Shown here one piece after another: positions 51,094 through 60,772 of a stretch of 64,000 nt of DNA. Within the stretch, counting starts at the first letter, position 1; each line of letters opens with the position of its first letter. This DNA comes from DATIYF01 sp035517775 (lineage in GTDB: Bacteria; Acidobacteriota; Terriglobia; Terriglobales; Acidobacteriaceae). The stretch is taken from assembly GCA_035517775.1 (NCBI GenBank), contig DATIYF010000105.1, positions 74,452 to 138,451 on the forward strand, read 5' to 3'. The position numbers were made by a program, and so were the translations under genes. Under the pieces are notes generated by a model. It did not search any database. It saw nothing but the letters and a program-made list of their open reading frames with translations, and was not told the DNA's origin.

Positions 51094-51434
51094 CGGGAAA
51101 CGCTCCTGCCTACCTTACAAAGCGGTTGCTTCCTCTGTCCAACAAGACTAGAGTGAAAGCGCTCCCGCGATTCTCCCTTCCTTCTTCAAACCCCCACCCA
51201 TCTACAAGCGAAGGCTGCATTGCCTGTGCAAAATGACGTGGTTGCGCTTAAGGCCATACCAGATATAGTGTTTTCATGCTTGACCCCGGCGCGATTTCGC
51301 CGCTACAGTAGCTCTGTTTTGTGCTTGCCCCTGCGGCAGGCCACGCGCCGGTCTGCCAGTTCAAGGCCGGGGGAATCCGGTTGGTTAACAGAGCGTTAGA
51401 ATTTGTGCCCGGTAAGGCAGCAAAGGAGTAGCAG
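51094..51434. other. Divergent intergenic region, 341 bp
   Basis: It separates modC (minus) and smc (plus). A TTAGAAT -10-like box is near 51394-51400, upstream of smc, but its -35 is weak. I see no hairpin of a molybdenum riboswitch that I could defend. Confidence 0.35.
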
Positions 51435-54400
51435 TTGCTCAAACTAAAACGGCTTCAGATTCTGGGCTTCAAGTCCTTCTGCGACCGCACCGAACTTAAA
51501 TTTCACGGTGAGGGAATCGCGGCCATCATCGGGCCGAACGGCTGTGGCAAGTCCAATATTGCCGATGCCATCTCCTGGGTTCTGGGCGAGCAATCGGCCA
51601 AGACTCTGCGCGGCTCGCGCATGGAGGACGTCATCTTCGCCGGCACCGGCGCGCGCAAGCCCACCGGCATGGCGGAAGTCTCACTCACGCTGATTGACCC
51701 TGAGATTTATAGCGGTGCGGATGCGGGCGATCCCACCGAGGTTGAGATTCAGGAGGGGCTGCCGGAAGACGATTGGGACGAAGCCGAAATTCGGGCGCGC
51801 GCGGCCGACGAGGTAGAGCGCATCACCGAAGAGACGCAACCGGGCCGGATGGAAGAAGTGGAAGCTGCGGAAGGTGATGGGGCCTCGCCGCACGCCGTGG
51901 ATCGCAACGACGAACCTATGTTTGCGCTGCCGCCGGACTCGCGGGCCCTGCGGGTTGGCGCCGAGGGCGAGGCCGCGGTTTTTTCCCATCCGCATGTGGT
52001 GCTGAAAATTCGCCGGCGCAAGTTCAACCAGCCATTCGGCGCGGGAGAAATTGTAGTCACCCGCCGCCTGTTCCGTTCCGGGGAAAGCGAATACCTGCTG
52101 AACGGAAGGCTGTGCCGGCTGCGCGATATTCAGGAACTTTTTATGGGCACCGGCCTGGGGCCGGAGAGCTACGCGCTGATCGAGCAGGGGCGCATCGGGC
52201 AGATTCTGAGCAGCCGGCCCACCGACCGGCGGGCGATCCTGGAAGAAGCCGCCGGCATTACCAAATTCAAAACCAAAAAGCGGCTGGCGGAAGCCCGCCT
52301 GGAAGACGCGAAACAAAATCTCGCCCGAGTGAACGATATTTTCGAGGAAGTAACGCGGCAGATGAATTCACTCAAGCGCCAGGCCAACAAGGCCGAGCGC
52401 TACGCCCGGCTGCGGGAAGAGATGCGGGGGAAGCTGCGGCTGGTGCTGGCCAGCAAGTTTGCCCAGCTGGAGCAGGAGAGCGCGGGGGTGGAGGCGCAGA
52501 TCAGCGCCGTTTCAGAGGAAATGCGGCGGCAGGGCGAGTGTGTGCACGAACTGGAAGGCGAGCAGGCCGAGCGCACGCAGCGGGGCTACGCCATTGAGGC
52601 CGAGCTGCGCGAAAACCAGGAGCGGCTGAGCCAGATTCGCCTGGAAAGCGACCGCGGCCACGCGCAGCGGCGGCACAACGAAGAGCGCTGCTCAGAGCTG
52701 GTGGGGCGCGCGCTTTCGTCGCAGGCGGAACTGGGCCAGGCGCGGCAGCGGCTGAGCACGATAGAAGCTGAGCGGGACTCGAACCGCGAGGTGCTGAATT
52801 CCGCCGAGGCGCAGGTGCTGGCGGCGCAGCAAGACCTGGACCGCTCGCAGCAGGAAGCGCGGGCCGCCAATGAGGCGCTGGCGGGCATGGAGCGGCAGCA
52901 GGAAGAGCTGCGCGCTTCACTCATGGAGACTGCGGCGGCCGGCGCCGAGTTGCGCAATCAGCTGACCCAGGCCGCCGAGCGCATGGCCGCGCTCGACCGC
53001 GAGATGCAGCGCCTGCAGGCCGAGGCCGCCAGCGGCGATTCGCAGATTCACTCTTTCGGCGGGCAGCGCGGGCAGCTCACGCTGGAGTTTGAAACCGTCT
53101 CGCAGCGGGTGGCCGGGTTGAGTGAAGAACTCGCGCACACTCGCTTGCAGCTTGAGGCCAAGCGGCGCGAAGAAACCTCAGCCAAGAAACATCTGGATAG
53201 CCTGCGCGCCGAGTACGCCGCCGCTCTGGGCAAGAAAGGCTCGCTCGAAGCGGTGATCGCGGAACATGGCTACTCCACCGAATCGGTGCGCCGGCTGTTT
53301 CAATCAGGCGCGATGCAGGGCGGCAAGGCCCCGGCCGGCGTGCTGGCCGATTTTCTGGAAGTGGACCCGCGCTTCGAGGGAGTGGTGGAAGATTTTCTGC
53401 GCGACGAATTGAACTACGTAGTTGTGAAATCCTGGGACGCGGCCGATGAAGGCCTGCGAGTGCTGCGCTCGGATGTGGATGGGCGGGCAACCTTCCTGGT
53501 GCATCCCGAAGATTCCCAGGCCAAGTTTTCTTTCCTGGTAGATGGCAATGAGCGGCCGGCGCCGCCCGACCGCTCCATTATTCCGCTCAAGAGCGCCATT
53601 CGCGTGCTCAACGGATTTGGCCGGTCTCTGGAAGTGATTCTGCCCAAGCTGCGCGACGGCTACATTGTTCCCGATCCTGGCTTCGCGCGCGACCTGGCGC
53701 TGGAAAATCCCGAGGCCTTCTTTCTTTCGCAGTCGGGCGAATGCTTCCACAATGTGACCGTCACCGGAGGGAAGCAGCGGGCGGAAGGGCCGCTTTCGAT
53801 GAAGCGCGACCTGCGCGAGGTGCTGCGCGCGCTGGCGGAACTGGAAGCGGCATTGCGCGATGAAGAGACCCAGGTGCTGACGCTCGCCCGCGACATCAAG
53901 GACCTGACTTCTCTGCTCGACCGGCTGGAAAACGAAAAGCGCGAGGCGGAAAAGCAGGCCATGACCTCCGGCCATCTGCTGCAGCAACTGGAGGCGGAAA
54001 TGTCGCGGGTGAGCGAGCGCGTGAATAGCTGCCGGGTGGAGCTTGCGCGGCTGGGGCGCGAGCGCGCGCAGCAGGAGGCGGTGATTGGCGAGCGGCAGGC
54101 GGAGGCCTCCATTCTGGAGCAGCGGCAGGCAGAGTTCGAGCAGCTGGCCACTCAGGCGCGGCAACAACTTGCCGGCTTGCGCGAGCGCCGAGACCTGGCG
54201 GCGCAGAACACTTCGCTCGATCTGGCGCGCGCAGCCACGCTCGAAGAACGCCGCCGGTCGGCGGCCGCGGTGCTGGAGCGAATTGAATCGCTGGCGATCG
54301 AGATGGGCGGCCGGGTGGAATCGCTGCGCACGCAGATCGAGACCGCGTTTACGGAAATTCTGGAGCGGGAGAGCCAGAACCAGGTGATCGCGGGGCAGCT

Positions 54401-55334
54401 GGTGGAACTGGAGGCGGAGCGCAATGCCGGCGAGGCCCGCGACGGCCTGCTGCAGTTCGAGTCAGAGCAGGTGCGGGGACGCATCCTGGAAATCGAAGAG
54501 GCGCTGCGCGCGGCTCGGCAATTGCTGGAGCAGGCGCGCGACCGCCGCGGCGAGCTCTCCGCGGCTGCGGCCAAGCTGCAATCCGACGCCCAGTACATGG
54601 CGGAAACCTGCCTCAACGAACTGAACCTGCCGCGCGAAGAACTGCTGGCGGATCCTACGATTGAGACGGTCAGGGGCGAGCAACTGGCGGGCGAGGAGCG
54701 TGTCTATCACGATATGCGCACCCGGCTGGAGGCCATGGGTCCGGTCAACATGATGGCGCTCGAAGAGTACAAAGAAACTGCCGAGCGCCACAGCTTTCTG
54801 GAAACGCAGAGAAAAGATCTGCTGGAGTCCATCGAGAACACGCAGGCCACCATCCGCGAGATTGAGGTGTTCTCGCGGCAGAAGTTCGAAGAGGCGTTCG
54901 CCCGCATCAACGAGAACTTCCAGGCCACGTTCCGCAAGCTGTTCGCCGGGGGGAGCGCATTCATGCGCCTGACCGACGAGGAAAACAGCGCCGACAGCGG
55001 CATTGATCTGGTGGTTTCGCCGCCGGGCAAGAAGCTGCAGAACGTTCTGCTGCTCTCCGGCGGAGAGAAGGCGATGACCGCGCTGGCCCTGCTGGTGGCC
55101 ATCTTCCAATACCAGCCCAGCCCCTTCTGTATTCTCGACGAAGTGGATGCTCCGCTGGATGAGGCCAACATCGGACGCTTCACCGAGCTGGTGAAAGACA
55201 TGAGCGTGCAGACCCAGTTCGTACTCATCACTCACAGCAAACGAACGATGAGCATCGCGCCCGTGCTTTACGGCGTGACCATGCAGGAGCCGGGCGTTTC
55301 CAAGCTGGTATCGGTGCGCTTCGGGGCGGCCTGA
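51435..55334 (+). CDS. smc: Chromosome segregation protein SMC
   Basis: The 1299-residue product starts at TTG 51435, with AAGGAG 7 nt upstream. Walker A GPNGCGKSN is at residues 33-41, long coiled coils flank a hinge near residues 620-790 (GVLADFLEVDPRFEGVVEDF), and the C-terminal head has LLSGGEKAMTALALLVAIFQ and CILDEVDAPLDEAN. SMC with ScpA/ScpB compacts and separates chromosomes. It is longer than the usual about 1180 residues because of an acidic insertion of about 110 residues in the N-terminal head (about 93-205). Confidence 0.95.
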   Translation: MLKLKRLQILGFKSFCDRTELKFHGEGIAAIIGPNGCGKSNIADAISWVLGEQSAKTLRGSRMEDVIFAGTGARKPTGMAEVSLTLIDPEIYSGADAGDPTEVEIQEGLPEDDWDEAEIRARAADEVERITEETQPGRMEEVEAAEGDGASPHAVDRNDEPMFALPPDSRALRVGAEGEAAVFSHPHVVLKIRRRKFNQPFGAGEIVVTRRLFRSGESEYLLNGRLCRLRDIQELFMGTGLGPESYALIEQGRIGQILSSRPTDRRAILEEAAGITKFKTKKRLAEARLEDAKQNLARVNDIFEEVTRQMNSLKRQANKAERYARLREEMRGKLRLVLASKFAQLEQESAGVEAQISAVSEEMRRQGECVHELEGEQAERTQRGYAIEAELRENQERLSQIRLESDRGHAQRRHNEERCSELVGRALSSQAELGQARQRLSTIEAERDSNREVLNSAEAQVLAAQQDLDRSQQEARAANEALAGMERQQEELRASLMETAAAGAELRNQLTQAAERMAALDREMQRLQAEAASGDSQIHSFGGQRGQLTLEFETVSQRVAGLSEELAHTRLQLEAKRREETSAKKHLDSLRAEYAAALGKKGSLEAVIAEHGYSTESVRRLFQSGAMQGGKAPAGVLADFLEVDPRFEGVVEDFLRDELNYVVVKSWDAADEGLRVLRSDVDGRATFLVHPEDSQAKFSFLVDGNERPAPPDRSIIPLKSAIRVLNGFGRSLEVILPKLRDGYIVPDPGFARDLALENPEAFFLSQSGECFHNVTVTGGKQRAEGPLSMKRDLREVLRALAELEAALRDEETQVLTLARDIKDLTSLLDRLENEKREAEKQAMTSGHLLQQLEAEMSRVSERVNSCRVELARLGRERAQQEAVIGERQAEASILEQRQAEFEQLATQARQQLAGLRERRDLAAQNTSLDLARAATLEERRRSAAAVLERIESLAIEMGGRVESLRTQIETAFTEILERESQNQVIAGQLVELEAERNAGEARDGLLQFESEQVRGRILEIEEALRAARQLLEQARDRRGELSAAAAKLQSDAQYMAETCLNELNLPREELLADPTIETVRGEQLAGEERVYHDMRTRLEAMGPVNMMALEEYKETAERHSFLETQRKDLLESIENTQATIREIEVFSRQKFEEAFARINENFQATFRKLFAGGSAFMRLTDEENSADSGIDLVVSPPGKKLQNVLLLSGGEKAMTALALLVAIFQYQPSPFCILDEVDAPLDEANIGRFTELVKDMSVQTQFVLITHSKRTMSIAPVLYGVTMQEPGVSKLVSVRFGAA

Positions 55335-55382
55335 GGGCTGGCGCTTGCCGGCGGCGAGACTGGGTCAAGATTCTGCGCGTGC

Positions 55383-55425
55383 TTCACGGAGCAGGCCGCC
55401 GGCCGCCCGTTCTGTGAAATTTTTC
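55383..55425 (+). terminator. Putative terminator after smc
   Basis: A 10-bp stem with two G-U pairs (55383-55392 with 55409-55418) encloses a GC-rich 16-nt loop and is followed by ATTTTTC. It lies about 50 bp after the smc stop. Confidence 0.5.
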
Positions 55426-55598
55426 TTACTCTCGGTTTTTTATGCCAGGGCCGCAGTTTTCCAGATTGGTCACTTCTTTTCCACAAGCCGGCATCTACAG
55501 AAAGCCCTGTAGAATGGCCGCTCCACTTCGGGTAGAACGTTGTCAACCTTTTTGCAGCGAGGCGAAAGCGGTAATTTTGCGGCGCGTGATTTCCATCG

Positions 55599-55627
55599 TT
55601 GACAAAATTTTCGCAGGGGCGGAAAAT
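55599..55627 (+). promoter_or_regulatory. Putative purC promoter
   Basis: A perfect TTGACA (55599-55604) and GAAAAT (55622-55627) are spaced by 17 nt. Transcription would begin about 16 nt before the purC ATG, so the leader is very short. The 315-bp gap 55335-55649 holds only this and the smc terminator. I see no purine riboswitch. Confidence 0.45.
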
Positions 55628-55649
55628 ACGCCGCCTGTAGAATTGAATC

Positions 55650-56561
55650 ATGACCACAGAGCTTCTCGACTCCGTCTTATTGCGAACTGACTTTCCCGAG
55701 CTAGAACTTCACGCCAGCGGCAAGGTGCGGGACGTTTACCGCCTGGGCAGCGACCACCTTCTGTTTGTAGCGACCGACCGCATTTCCGCTTTCGATTACG
55801 TGCTGGCTACCGGCATTCCCCACAAGGGGCGGGTGCTGACGCAGATTTCTCTTTTCTGGTTCGATTTTCTGCGCGGCGTGGTGGCCAACCACCTGGTGAC
55901 GGCGGATGTGAAACGCTATCCCGCGGAAGTTCACAAATATCAGGAGCAGCTGCGCGGCCGCTCCATGCTGGTAACGCGGGCGGAAATGTTTCCCGTGGAG
56001 TGCGTGGTGCGCGGCTACATCTCCGGCTCAGCCTGGAAGGAGTATCAGGCGGGAGGAACGGTATGCGGCATTCAGCTGCCCAAAGGATTAAAGGAATCCG
56101 ACCAGCTGCCGGAGCCGATATTCACCCCGGCCACTAAAGCCACCAGCGGCCACGATGAAAATATTTCGTTCGAGCAGACGGCCAAGCTGATCGGCAGCGA
56201 ACTGGCGGGGCAGCTACGCGATCTGAGCCTTGCCATTTATGGCAAGGCGGCCGAATATGCGCGGCAAAAGGGCATCATTATAGCCGACACGAAATTCGAG
56301 TTCGGGCGCACGGCCGCCGGCATTACTCTGGCCGACGAGGTGCTGACCCCAGATTCCTCCCGCTTCTGGCCGGCCGACAAATATCAGCCGGGCCGGGCGC
56401 AAGAGTCGTATGACAAGCAATATGTCCGGGATTACCTCGAGGAAATTCACTGGAACAAGCGGCCGCCGGCTCCTTCCCTTCCCCCAGAGGTGGCGCGCAA
56501 AACCAGCGAAAAGTATCTTGAGGCCTACCGCCGGCTCACTGGCCGGGAACTGGATGTGTAG
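55650..56561 (+). CDS. purC: Phosphoribosylaminoimidazole-succinocarboxamide synthase
   Basis: The 303-residue product has GKVRDVYRLGSDHLLFVATD (about 24-43), RISAFDYVLATGIPHKGRVL, ECVVRGYISGSAWKEY (about 113-128) and IADTKFEFG with later LADEVLTPDSSRFWP, all SAICAR synthetase motifs. It joins CAIR and aspartate with ATP in purine synthesis. The length, about 300, fits the longer yeast-like type rather than the about 240-residue bacterial type. Confidence 0.95.
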   Translation: MTTELLDSVLLRTDFPELELHASGKVRDVYRLGSDHLLFVATDRISAFDYVLATGIPHKGRVLTQISLFWFDFLRGVVANHLVTADVKRYPAEVHKYQEQLRGRSMLVTRAEMFPVECVVRGYISGSAWKEYQAGGTVCGIQLPKGLKESDQLPEPIFTPATKATSGHDENISFEQTAKLIGSELAGQLRDLSLAIYGKAAEYARQKGIIIADTKFEFGRTAAGITLADEVLTPDSSRFWPADKYQPGRAQESYDKQYVRDYLEEIHWNKRPPAPSLPPEVARKTSEKYLEAYRRLTGRELDV

Positions 56562-56606
56562 GAGCTGGATACTTAGCAAGAGAAGAAGCGTTCCTGGGAG
56601 CCTTCC

Positions 56607-57167
56607 ATGAACGCGGCCGACTGGGTCATTGTTTTCGTTCTGCTGGTTTCTGTATTACAGGCAGCGAGTGCGGGCTTCTTTCAGGAGGCGTTTGGAATCG
56701 GCGGCCTGATTTTCGGCTACCTTCTGGCCGCGTGGCAGTACTGGCGGCTGGCCGACCGCTTTGCGCCCTACCTGAAGTCGCCCTGGCTGGGCGAGATAGC
56801 CGGATTTCTGCTGATTTTTATCGGGGTCATGTTCCTGGCGGGCATCGCCGGCCGGATCGCCCGCTGGGTGGCCAAGGAGGCCGGGCTCAGTTTCTTTGAC
56901 CGCATTTTGGGCGGCGCTCTGGGGTTGCTGCGCGGCTGCCTGGTGGTGGCCATCGTGCTGGTAAGCATGGCGGCGTTTACCCCGGGCTCGCGCTGGCTGG
57001 CGGAGTCGGAGATGGCGCCCTATTTCCTGGTAGTAGGGCGGGCCGCCATCTGGCTGGCACCGGCAGGGCTTCGAGCACGTTTCTATCAGGGACTGGATCT
57101 GCTGCGGGGAGCACAGCACAGTCCGGAGAATGGCGGCGCCGGCCCGGCGGCCGCGGCTCCGAAGTGA
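56607..57167 (+). CDS. cvpA: CvpA family membrane protein
   Basis: The 186-residue product has four membrane segments and begins NAADWVIVFVLLVSVLQAAS, then FQEAFGIGGLIFGYLLA (about 26-42), the CvpA pattern. The segment FFDRILGGALGLLRGCLVVA (about 96-115) matches the family core. CvpA proteins affect envelope integrity and colicin V production. The gene is 45 bp after purC, a common pair in proteobacteria. Confidence 0.88.
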   Translation: MNAADWVIVFVLLVSVLQAASAGFFQEAFGIGGLIFGYLLAAWQYWRLADRFAPYLKSPWLGEIAGFLLIFIGVMFLAGIAGRIARWVAKEAGLSFFDRILGGALGLLRGCLVVAIVLVSMAAFTPGSRWLAESEMAPYFLVVGRAAIWLAPAGLRARFYQGLDLLRGAQHSPENGGAGPAAAAPK

Positions 57168-57220
57168 AGTGACTGCGCCCCACGAAGAGCGAACAGAATC
57201 TCTGGAGAAAGAGAGAGACC

Positions 57221-57499
57221 GTGAAAGATCAGCTGGAAGCACTGGTCATGCAGATGTACAAGAGCAACATTCTGTACTCCGAGGCCGTGCGTGAGTTCAA
57301 AAAGCGCTTCATCCTGACGGTCTTGCAGGAGAACAAAGGCAACCAGTGCCGCGCCGCGCGCGAGCTGGGTATGCACCGCAACACGCTGAGCCGGACCATT
57401 ACCGAATTAAAGATTGATGTGCGCCAGCTGCGCGATGGGGTGAAGCGCCCGCCGCGCAGCGCCCGTCCCGCCGCTTACGAGAAGAAAGCGGCTCGCTGA
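57221..57499 (+). CDS. Small Fis-like HTH protein
   Basis: From GTG 57221 (GGAGAAAG nearby) the 92-residue product has a helical N-terminus (SEAVREFKKRFILTVLQENK, about 20-39) and a Fis-type HTH, GNQCRAARELGMHRNTLSRT (about 40-59). A basic tail rich in Arg, Lys and Pro follows. It is probably a nucleoid-associated or local regulator. It lacks the sigma-54 activation domain of larger Fis-HTH proteins. Confidence 0.85.
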   Translation: MKDQLEALVMQMYKSNILYSEAVREFKKRFILTVLQENKGNQCRAARELGMHRNTLSRTITELKIDVRQLRDGVKRPPRSARPAAYEKKAAR

Positions 57500-57535
57500 G
57501 GTTTCCGGCTCTGGCAGAGAATTGGGTTGCGCAGC

Positions 57536-57574
57536 AATAAAAAGGCAGCCAGCAAACTGGCTGCCTTTCTTTTC
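57536..57574. terminator. Bidirectional rho-independent terminator
   Basis: A perfect 12-bp stem (57541-57552 with 57557-57568) closes a CAAA loop. T-rich tails lie on both strands: TTTCTTTTC on plus, and TTTTTATT on minus. It sits between the convergent Fis-like and TPR genes and should stop both. Confidence 0.92.
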
Positions 57575-57586
57575 GATTGCGCTCAG

Positions 57587-58852
57587 CTATTTCCTGGGCG
57601 CGGGCTTGTGGTGGACCACCGGCTTCTTGGGCGCCGCCTTTTCCAGCAGAGCGCCTTTTTCCATGACCATCATAAAAGGGCTGGGAGTGTAAGAAACCGG
57701 CGTGCCTTCAAAGTCGAGGGTTCCGCCTTCTTTGGGCATCAGCTTGGCAGGAATGGGGCCGGTCATTTTCAGGGTAATATCAGCGACGTTCTTCTCGATG
57801 TCGTCCTCGCTGCCGGCAATGGAGAGCTCGGTAGGCGAAGCAGTCACCACCTGCCCTTCCATCTGCAGGGGCACGCCCTTAATGGCGTTCCATACCGTAT
57901 CCGCATCGGCCGGCGCTCCCGCGGAGAGAACCAGCTCCCACTCGGCGAAGCTCATCTCCTTGGGGGCCTTGCTCTTCACGATTTCCGCCGCCTGCTGCGC
58001 CGGAGTGGGAGGAACATACTTGGCGACGGTGAAGCCCGGGGGCGGCTCGCTGGCGGTCTTGGCGGTGTTCAGCACATCGGCCCAGCCATCATCGGCGCCG
58101 TGATACTTGTCATAGACGCTCTTGCCGTAAGCGGTGATCTGGGTCTGGCCGGCGCCGGTGGCGAGATCGGCCGCGCGCGCGATGAAAAAAATTCCGTTCA
58201 CGTAATCGGGCTGGGGCGCGGTCAGGTACGCCAGGGCCAGCGGATACACATCCTGCAGATTGTTGGGATCGCTCTGCACCGCGGCCCGCAGATATTTCTG
58301 GGCGTCATCGTAATTCTTCAACTGCAAGGCAGAAAAGCCGGCGACGCTGTTCAGCAAAGCGCCCACCTGGGTCTTCTGCTTTTCAAAATCCGCGTCTGAG
58401 GCGCCTTCCGGCCGCGCCATCTTGGGCAGCGCCTGCAGGGCGTGCACCGCATGCTGCTCGGCCTGCGCCCACTGCTGGGCGGCGCGCTCGCTATAGGCGA
58501 GCACCACCAGAGCACGCACGTTGTCGGGCGAGACGGTAAGCAGGCGGTTGGCGGTATCAATTACTTTGGCGGTGTTGCCGGTCGCCTGGTAGGCGCCCAT
58601 CAGGGCTTCGAGGGCGTCAGTCTTGACCACGCTGTTGGGATATTGCACCAGGAAGGCTTCCAGGCCGCTGATCTTGGCGGCGTTATCCTGCTGCTGGATG
58701 GCGCCCATGTAGGCGTTGTATTCGGCGGGATCTTTGATCACCGGCGCTTGCGATTGTGAGCCCCCGGCGGGCGCCGCCGCCTGCGCCACCGCCTTCGGAG
58801 TGGGCGCGGACAGGGCCAGCGCCAGCACAATCGCCAATAAGCTAGTCTTCAT
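57587..58852 (-). CDS. Secreted TPR-repeat protein
   Basis: From ATG 58852 (AAGGAG 8 nt upstream) the 421-residue product has a signal peptide ending VAQA, then TPR-like helical pairs from about residue 45 to 260 (LEAFLVQYPNSVVKTDALEA, AYSERAAQQWAQAEQHAVHA, LKNYDDAQKYLRAAVQSDPN). A C-terminal beta-rich domain follows (about 290-400), and a basic Pro/His tail (KKPVVHHKPAPRK). It is probably periplasmic and binds partner proteins. I do not recognise the C-terminal domain. Confidence 0.78.
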   Translation of the reverse strand: MKTSLLAIVLALALSAPTPKAVAQAAAPAGGSQSQAPVIKDPAEYNAYMGAIQQQDNAAKISGLEAFLVQYPNSVVKTDALEALMGAYQATGNTAKVIDTANRLLTVSPDNVRALVVLAYSERAAQQWAQAEQHAVHALQALPKMARPEGASDADFEKQKTQVGALLNSVAGFSALQLKNYDDAQKYLRAAVQSDPNNLQDVYPLALAYLTAPQPDYVNGIFFIARAADLATGAGQTQITAYGKSVYDKYHGADDGWADVLNTAKTASEPPPGFTVAKYVPPTPAQQAAEIVKSKAPKEMSFAEWELVLSAGAPADADTVWNAIKGVPLQMEGQVVTASPTELSIAGSEDDIEKNVADITLKMTGPIPAKLMPKEGGTLDFEGTPVSYTPSPFMMVMEKGALLEKAAPKKPVVHHKPAPRK

Positions 58853-59174
58853 TCGAATGGCTCCTTGAGACTTTGGGAATCTGCGACACCTGCTACGAAC
58901 CCGGGCAACGCCCAAGACCCGTTCAGCTGACAATGTCTTGGAACTCAGAGCATGGGATTCTCCCATGCGACGGGTCCGGAAAACCCAGCGCCCCCTCGTA
59001 ACCTCAAGGCAGCCAAAGACGGTATTTCCGGTGAGCGGGATTATAAGTATGTGCTCCGCCGAAGGCAAGTTCGCATTGCCCACGGCGGTTCCTTGCTTGT
59101 TAAGATGCAAAACAGGCCTCTGGCGGATGGTTTCGCGCACGCCCCGGGCTGCGACTTGCGGAGGGCCTTTCTCT
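58853..59174. other. Divergent intergenic region, 322 bp
   Basis: It separates the TPR gene (minus) and the SDR gene (plus). An open frame on plus runs in from 58938, but it has no family match before the SDR start and I treat it as leader. No clear promoter pair was found by eye. Confidence 0.4.
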
Positions 59175-59903
59175 ATGACCCAGTCAGACAACTCAGACCT
59201 GGCAGGACAAGTGGCGGTAGTAACCGGCGGCGGACGCGGCATCGGCGCGGCCATCGCCCGCAAACTGGCCGGTCTTGGAGCGACCGTTGTGATCTGCGGG
59301 CGCAGCCGAGCCCCGCTTGAGGCGACCGCCGCAGCCATCGCCAACGCCGGAGGCAAGGCCGAGGCGGTGGAGTGCGATGTTACCCAGCTTGCCGCCGTCG
59401 AGGCTGTGGCCGCAAAGGTGGAGCGCAGCTTCGGCCGGCTGGATATCCTGGTGAACAATGCGGGCATCGGCGGCTTTGGCGGGCCCTTGCATCAGCTCGA
59501 GCCGGGCAACTGGGATGACATTCTGAACACGAATCTGCGCGGCGTTTACTACTGCATTCGTGCTTTTGCTCCGCTCATGATTCGCGCCAAGAGCGGCCAC
59601 ATCGTGAATATTTCGTCGCTGGCGGGAAAGAACGCGCTGCCGAATGGCGCGGCGTATGCGGCTTCGAAGTGGGGCCTGAACGGGTTGAGCTATTCCGTGG
59701 CCGAAGAGCTGCGCGCGCATAACATTCGCGTGGCTGTGGTTTGCCCCGGCTCGACCAACACGGAGTTGAGTCCTCACGTAGGAAAGAACGCGGCCAGGAT
59801 GATTCAGCCTGATGACATTGCGCACGTGGTGGCCATGCTGGTGACGCAGGCGCCGCAGTCGTTCGCCAGCGAGGTGCTGATCCGGCCAACTCTAAAGCCC
59901 TAG
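59175..59903 (+). CDS. Short-chain dehydrogenase/reductase (FabG-like)
   Basis: From ATG 59175 (GGAGGG about 9 nt upstream) the 242-residue product has VVTGGGRGIGAAIARKL (about 14-30), the NADP-binding glycine motif, NNAGIGGFGG (about 93-102), and the catalytic Ser-Tyr-Lys in NISSLAGK and YAASKWG. It is a classical SDR, close to 3-oxoacyl-ACP reductases. Substrate cannot be set, and there is no fatty-acid gene nearby. Confidence 0.9.
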   Translation: MTQSDNSDLAGQVAVVTGGGRGIGAAIARKLAGLGATVVICGRSRAPLEATAAAIANAGGKAEAVECDVTQLAAVEAVAAKVERSFGRLDILVNNAGIGGFGGPLHQLEPGNWDDILNTNLRGVYYCIRAFAPLMIRAKSGHIVNISSLAGKNALPNGAAYAASKWGLNGLSYSVAEELRAHNIRVAVVCPGSTNTELSPHVGKNAARMIQPDDIAHVVAMLVTQAPQSFASEVLIRPTLKP

Positions 59904-60198
59904 CAACCACAGAGGCCACGAGTCGGCGAAGAAGTCTTTCTGAAAGCTTTCCTTGGTTTTCCTTGGTGTGGCGTGGCGCCCTTCATGGTTGAAAACAGCT
60001 TTTGACGCGGGTAACCGTAACTAGCTGGTACTCATTGACTTGGCTTTTCGGCTATGTGAGAATTTTTGCCAGAGCAGGCACTTCGGGCAACAGCCCGCCG
60101 GTTCCGAGGAACCGGGTTGGATTGCCGATGCGAACTTCCCTCCCCTACATTAGCCAGAACTCAGCCATGTCGGCTCCGCTCAGGCCCATGGCCGATGC

Positions 60199-60771
60199 AT
60201 GATTCCGGCGGCCTCTGTGCTCGCCCGGAATGCGATGCCCACGGCCAGCATGGCGATCTGGATCCTGGCCGCGCTTCTGGCTGTGGGAGCGGGCTGGACG
60301 GACTGGAAGTGGCGCCGCATTCCCAACTGGCTTACGCTTCCGGCGCTGCTGGTGGGCTTCGCGGTCAACACCGTTTTCGGGCGGTGGGCCGGCGCGAAAG
60401 ATTCGCTGCTGGGCCTGCTGCTCGGCTTTGGCGTGATGCTGCCCTTCGTGCTGGTGAAGGCGCTGGGCGCGGGAGATTTGAAGCTGGTGAGCGCTCTGGG
60501 CGCGATTCTGGGGCCGGGGCGGCTGCTGGATGTGCTGTTCGTTGCCGTGCTGGTCGCGGGAGTGATGGCGATTGTGTTGATCATCTGGAGGGGCCGGGTA
60601 CGGCAGACGGCGCGCAATATTTTGCGGCTGCTGGGGGCGCTCTTCAGCTTTCACATGCCGCAGCCGGAGCTGACGCTGGAGAACCCGCAGGCGCTCAAGG
60701 TCCCCTTCGGCGTGGCCGTGGCCGTGGCCGTGCTTCTATACACCGCCAGCCAGGCCTGGGGAGTAGCGTGA
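60199..60771 (+). CDS. Type IV prepilin peptidase (A24, TadV/CpaA-like)
   Basis: The 190-residue product has about five membrane segments and the two aspartyl-protease motifs: GWTDWKWRRIPN (about 31-42) with the first Asp, and GAGDLKL (about 90-96) with the second. It lacks the methylase domain of PilD, as TadV/CpaA proteins do. It would cut and so mature Flp-type pilins. Starts at 60235 or 60250 are possible and would remove a poorly hydrophobic leader. It is followed by TadE/TadG-type genes. Confidence 0.88.
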   Translation: MIPAASVLARNAMPTASMAIWILAALLAVGAGWTDWKWRRIPNWLTLPALLVGFAVNTVFGRWAGAKDSLLGLLLGFGVMLPFVLVKALGAGDLKLVSALGAILGPGRLLDVLFVAVLVAGVMAIVLIIWRGRVRQTARNILRLLGALFSFHMPQPELTLENPQALKVPFGVAVAVAVLLYTASQAWGVA

Positions 60772-60772
60772 A

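Noticed and set aside
58938..59174. N-terminal extension of the SDR protein
   Set aside because: The extra about 79 residues have no SDR similarity, and a ribosome site is found before ATG 59175, which gives the normal family length.
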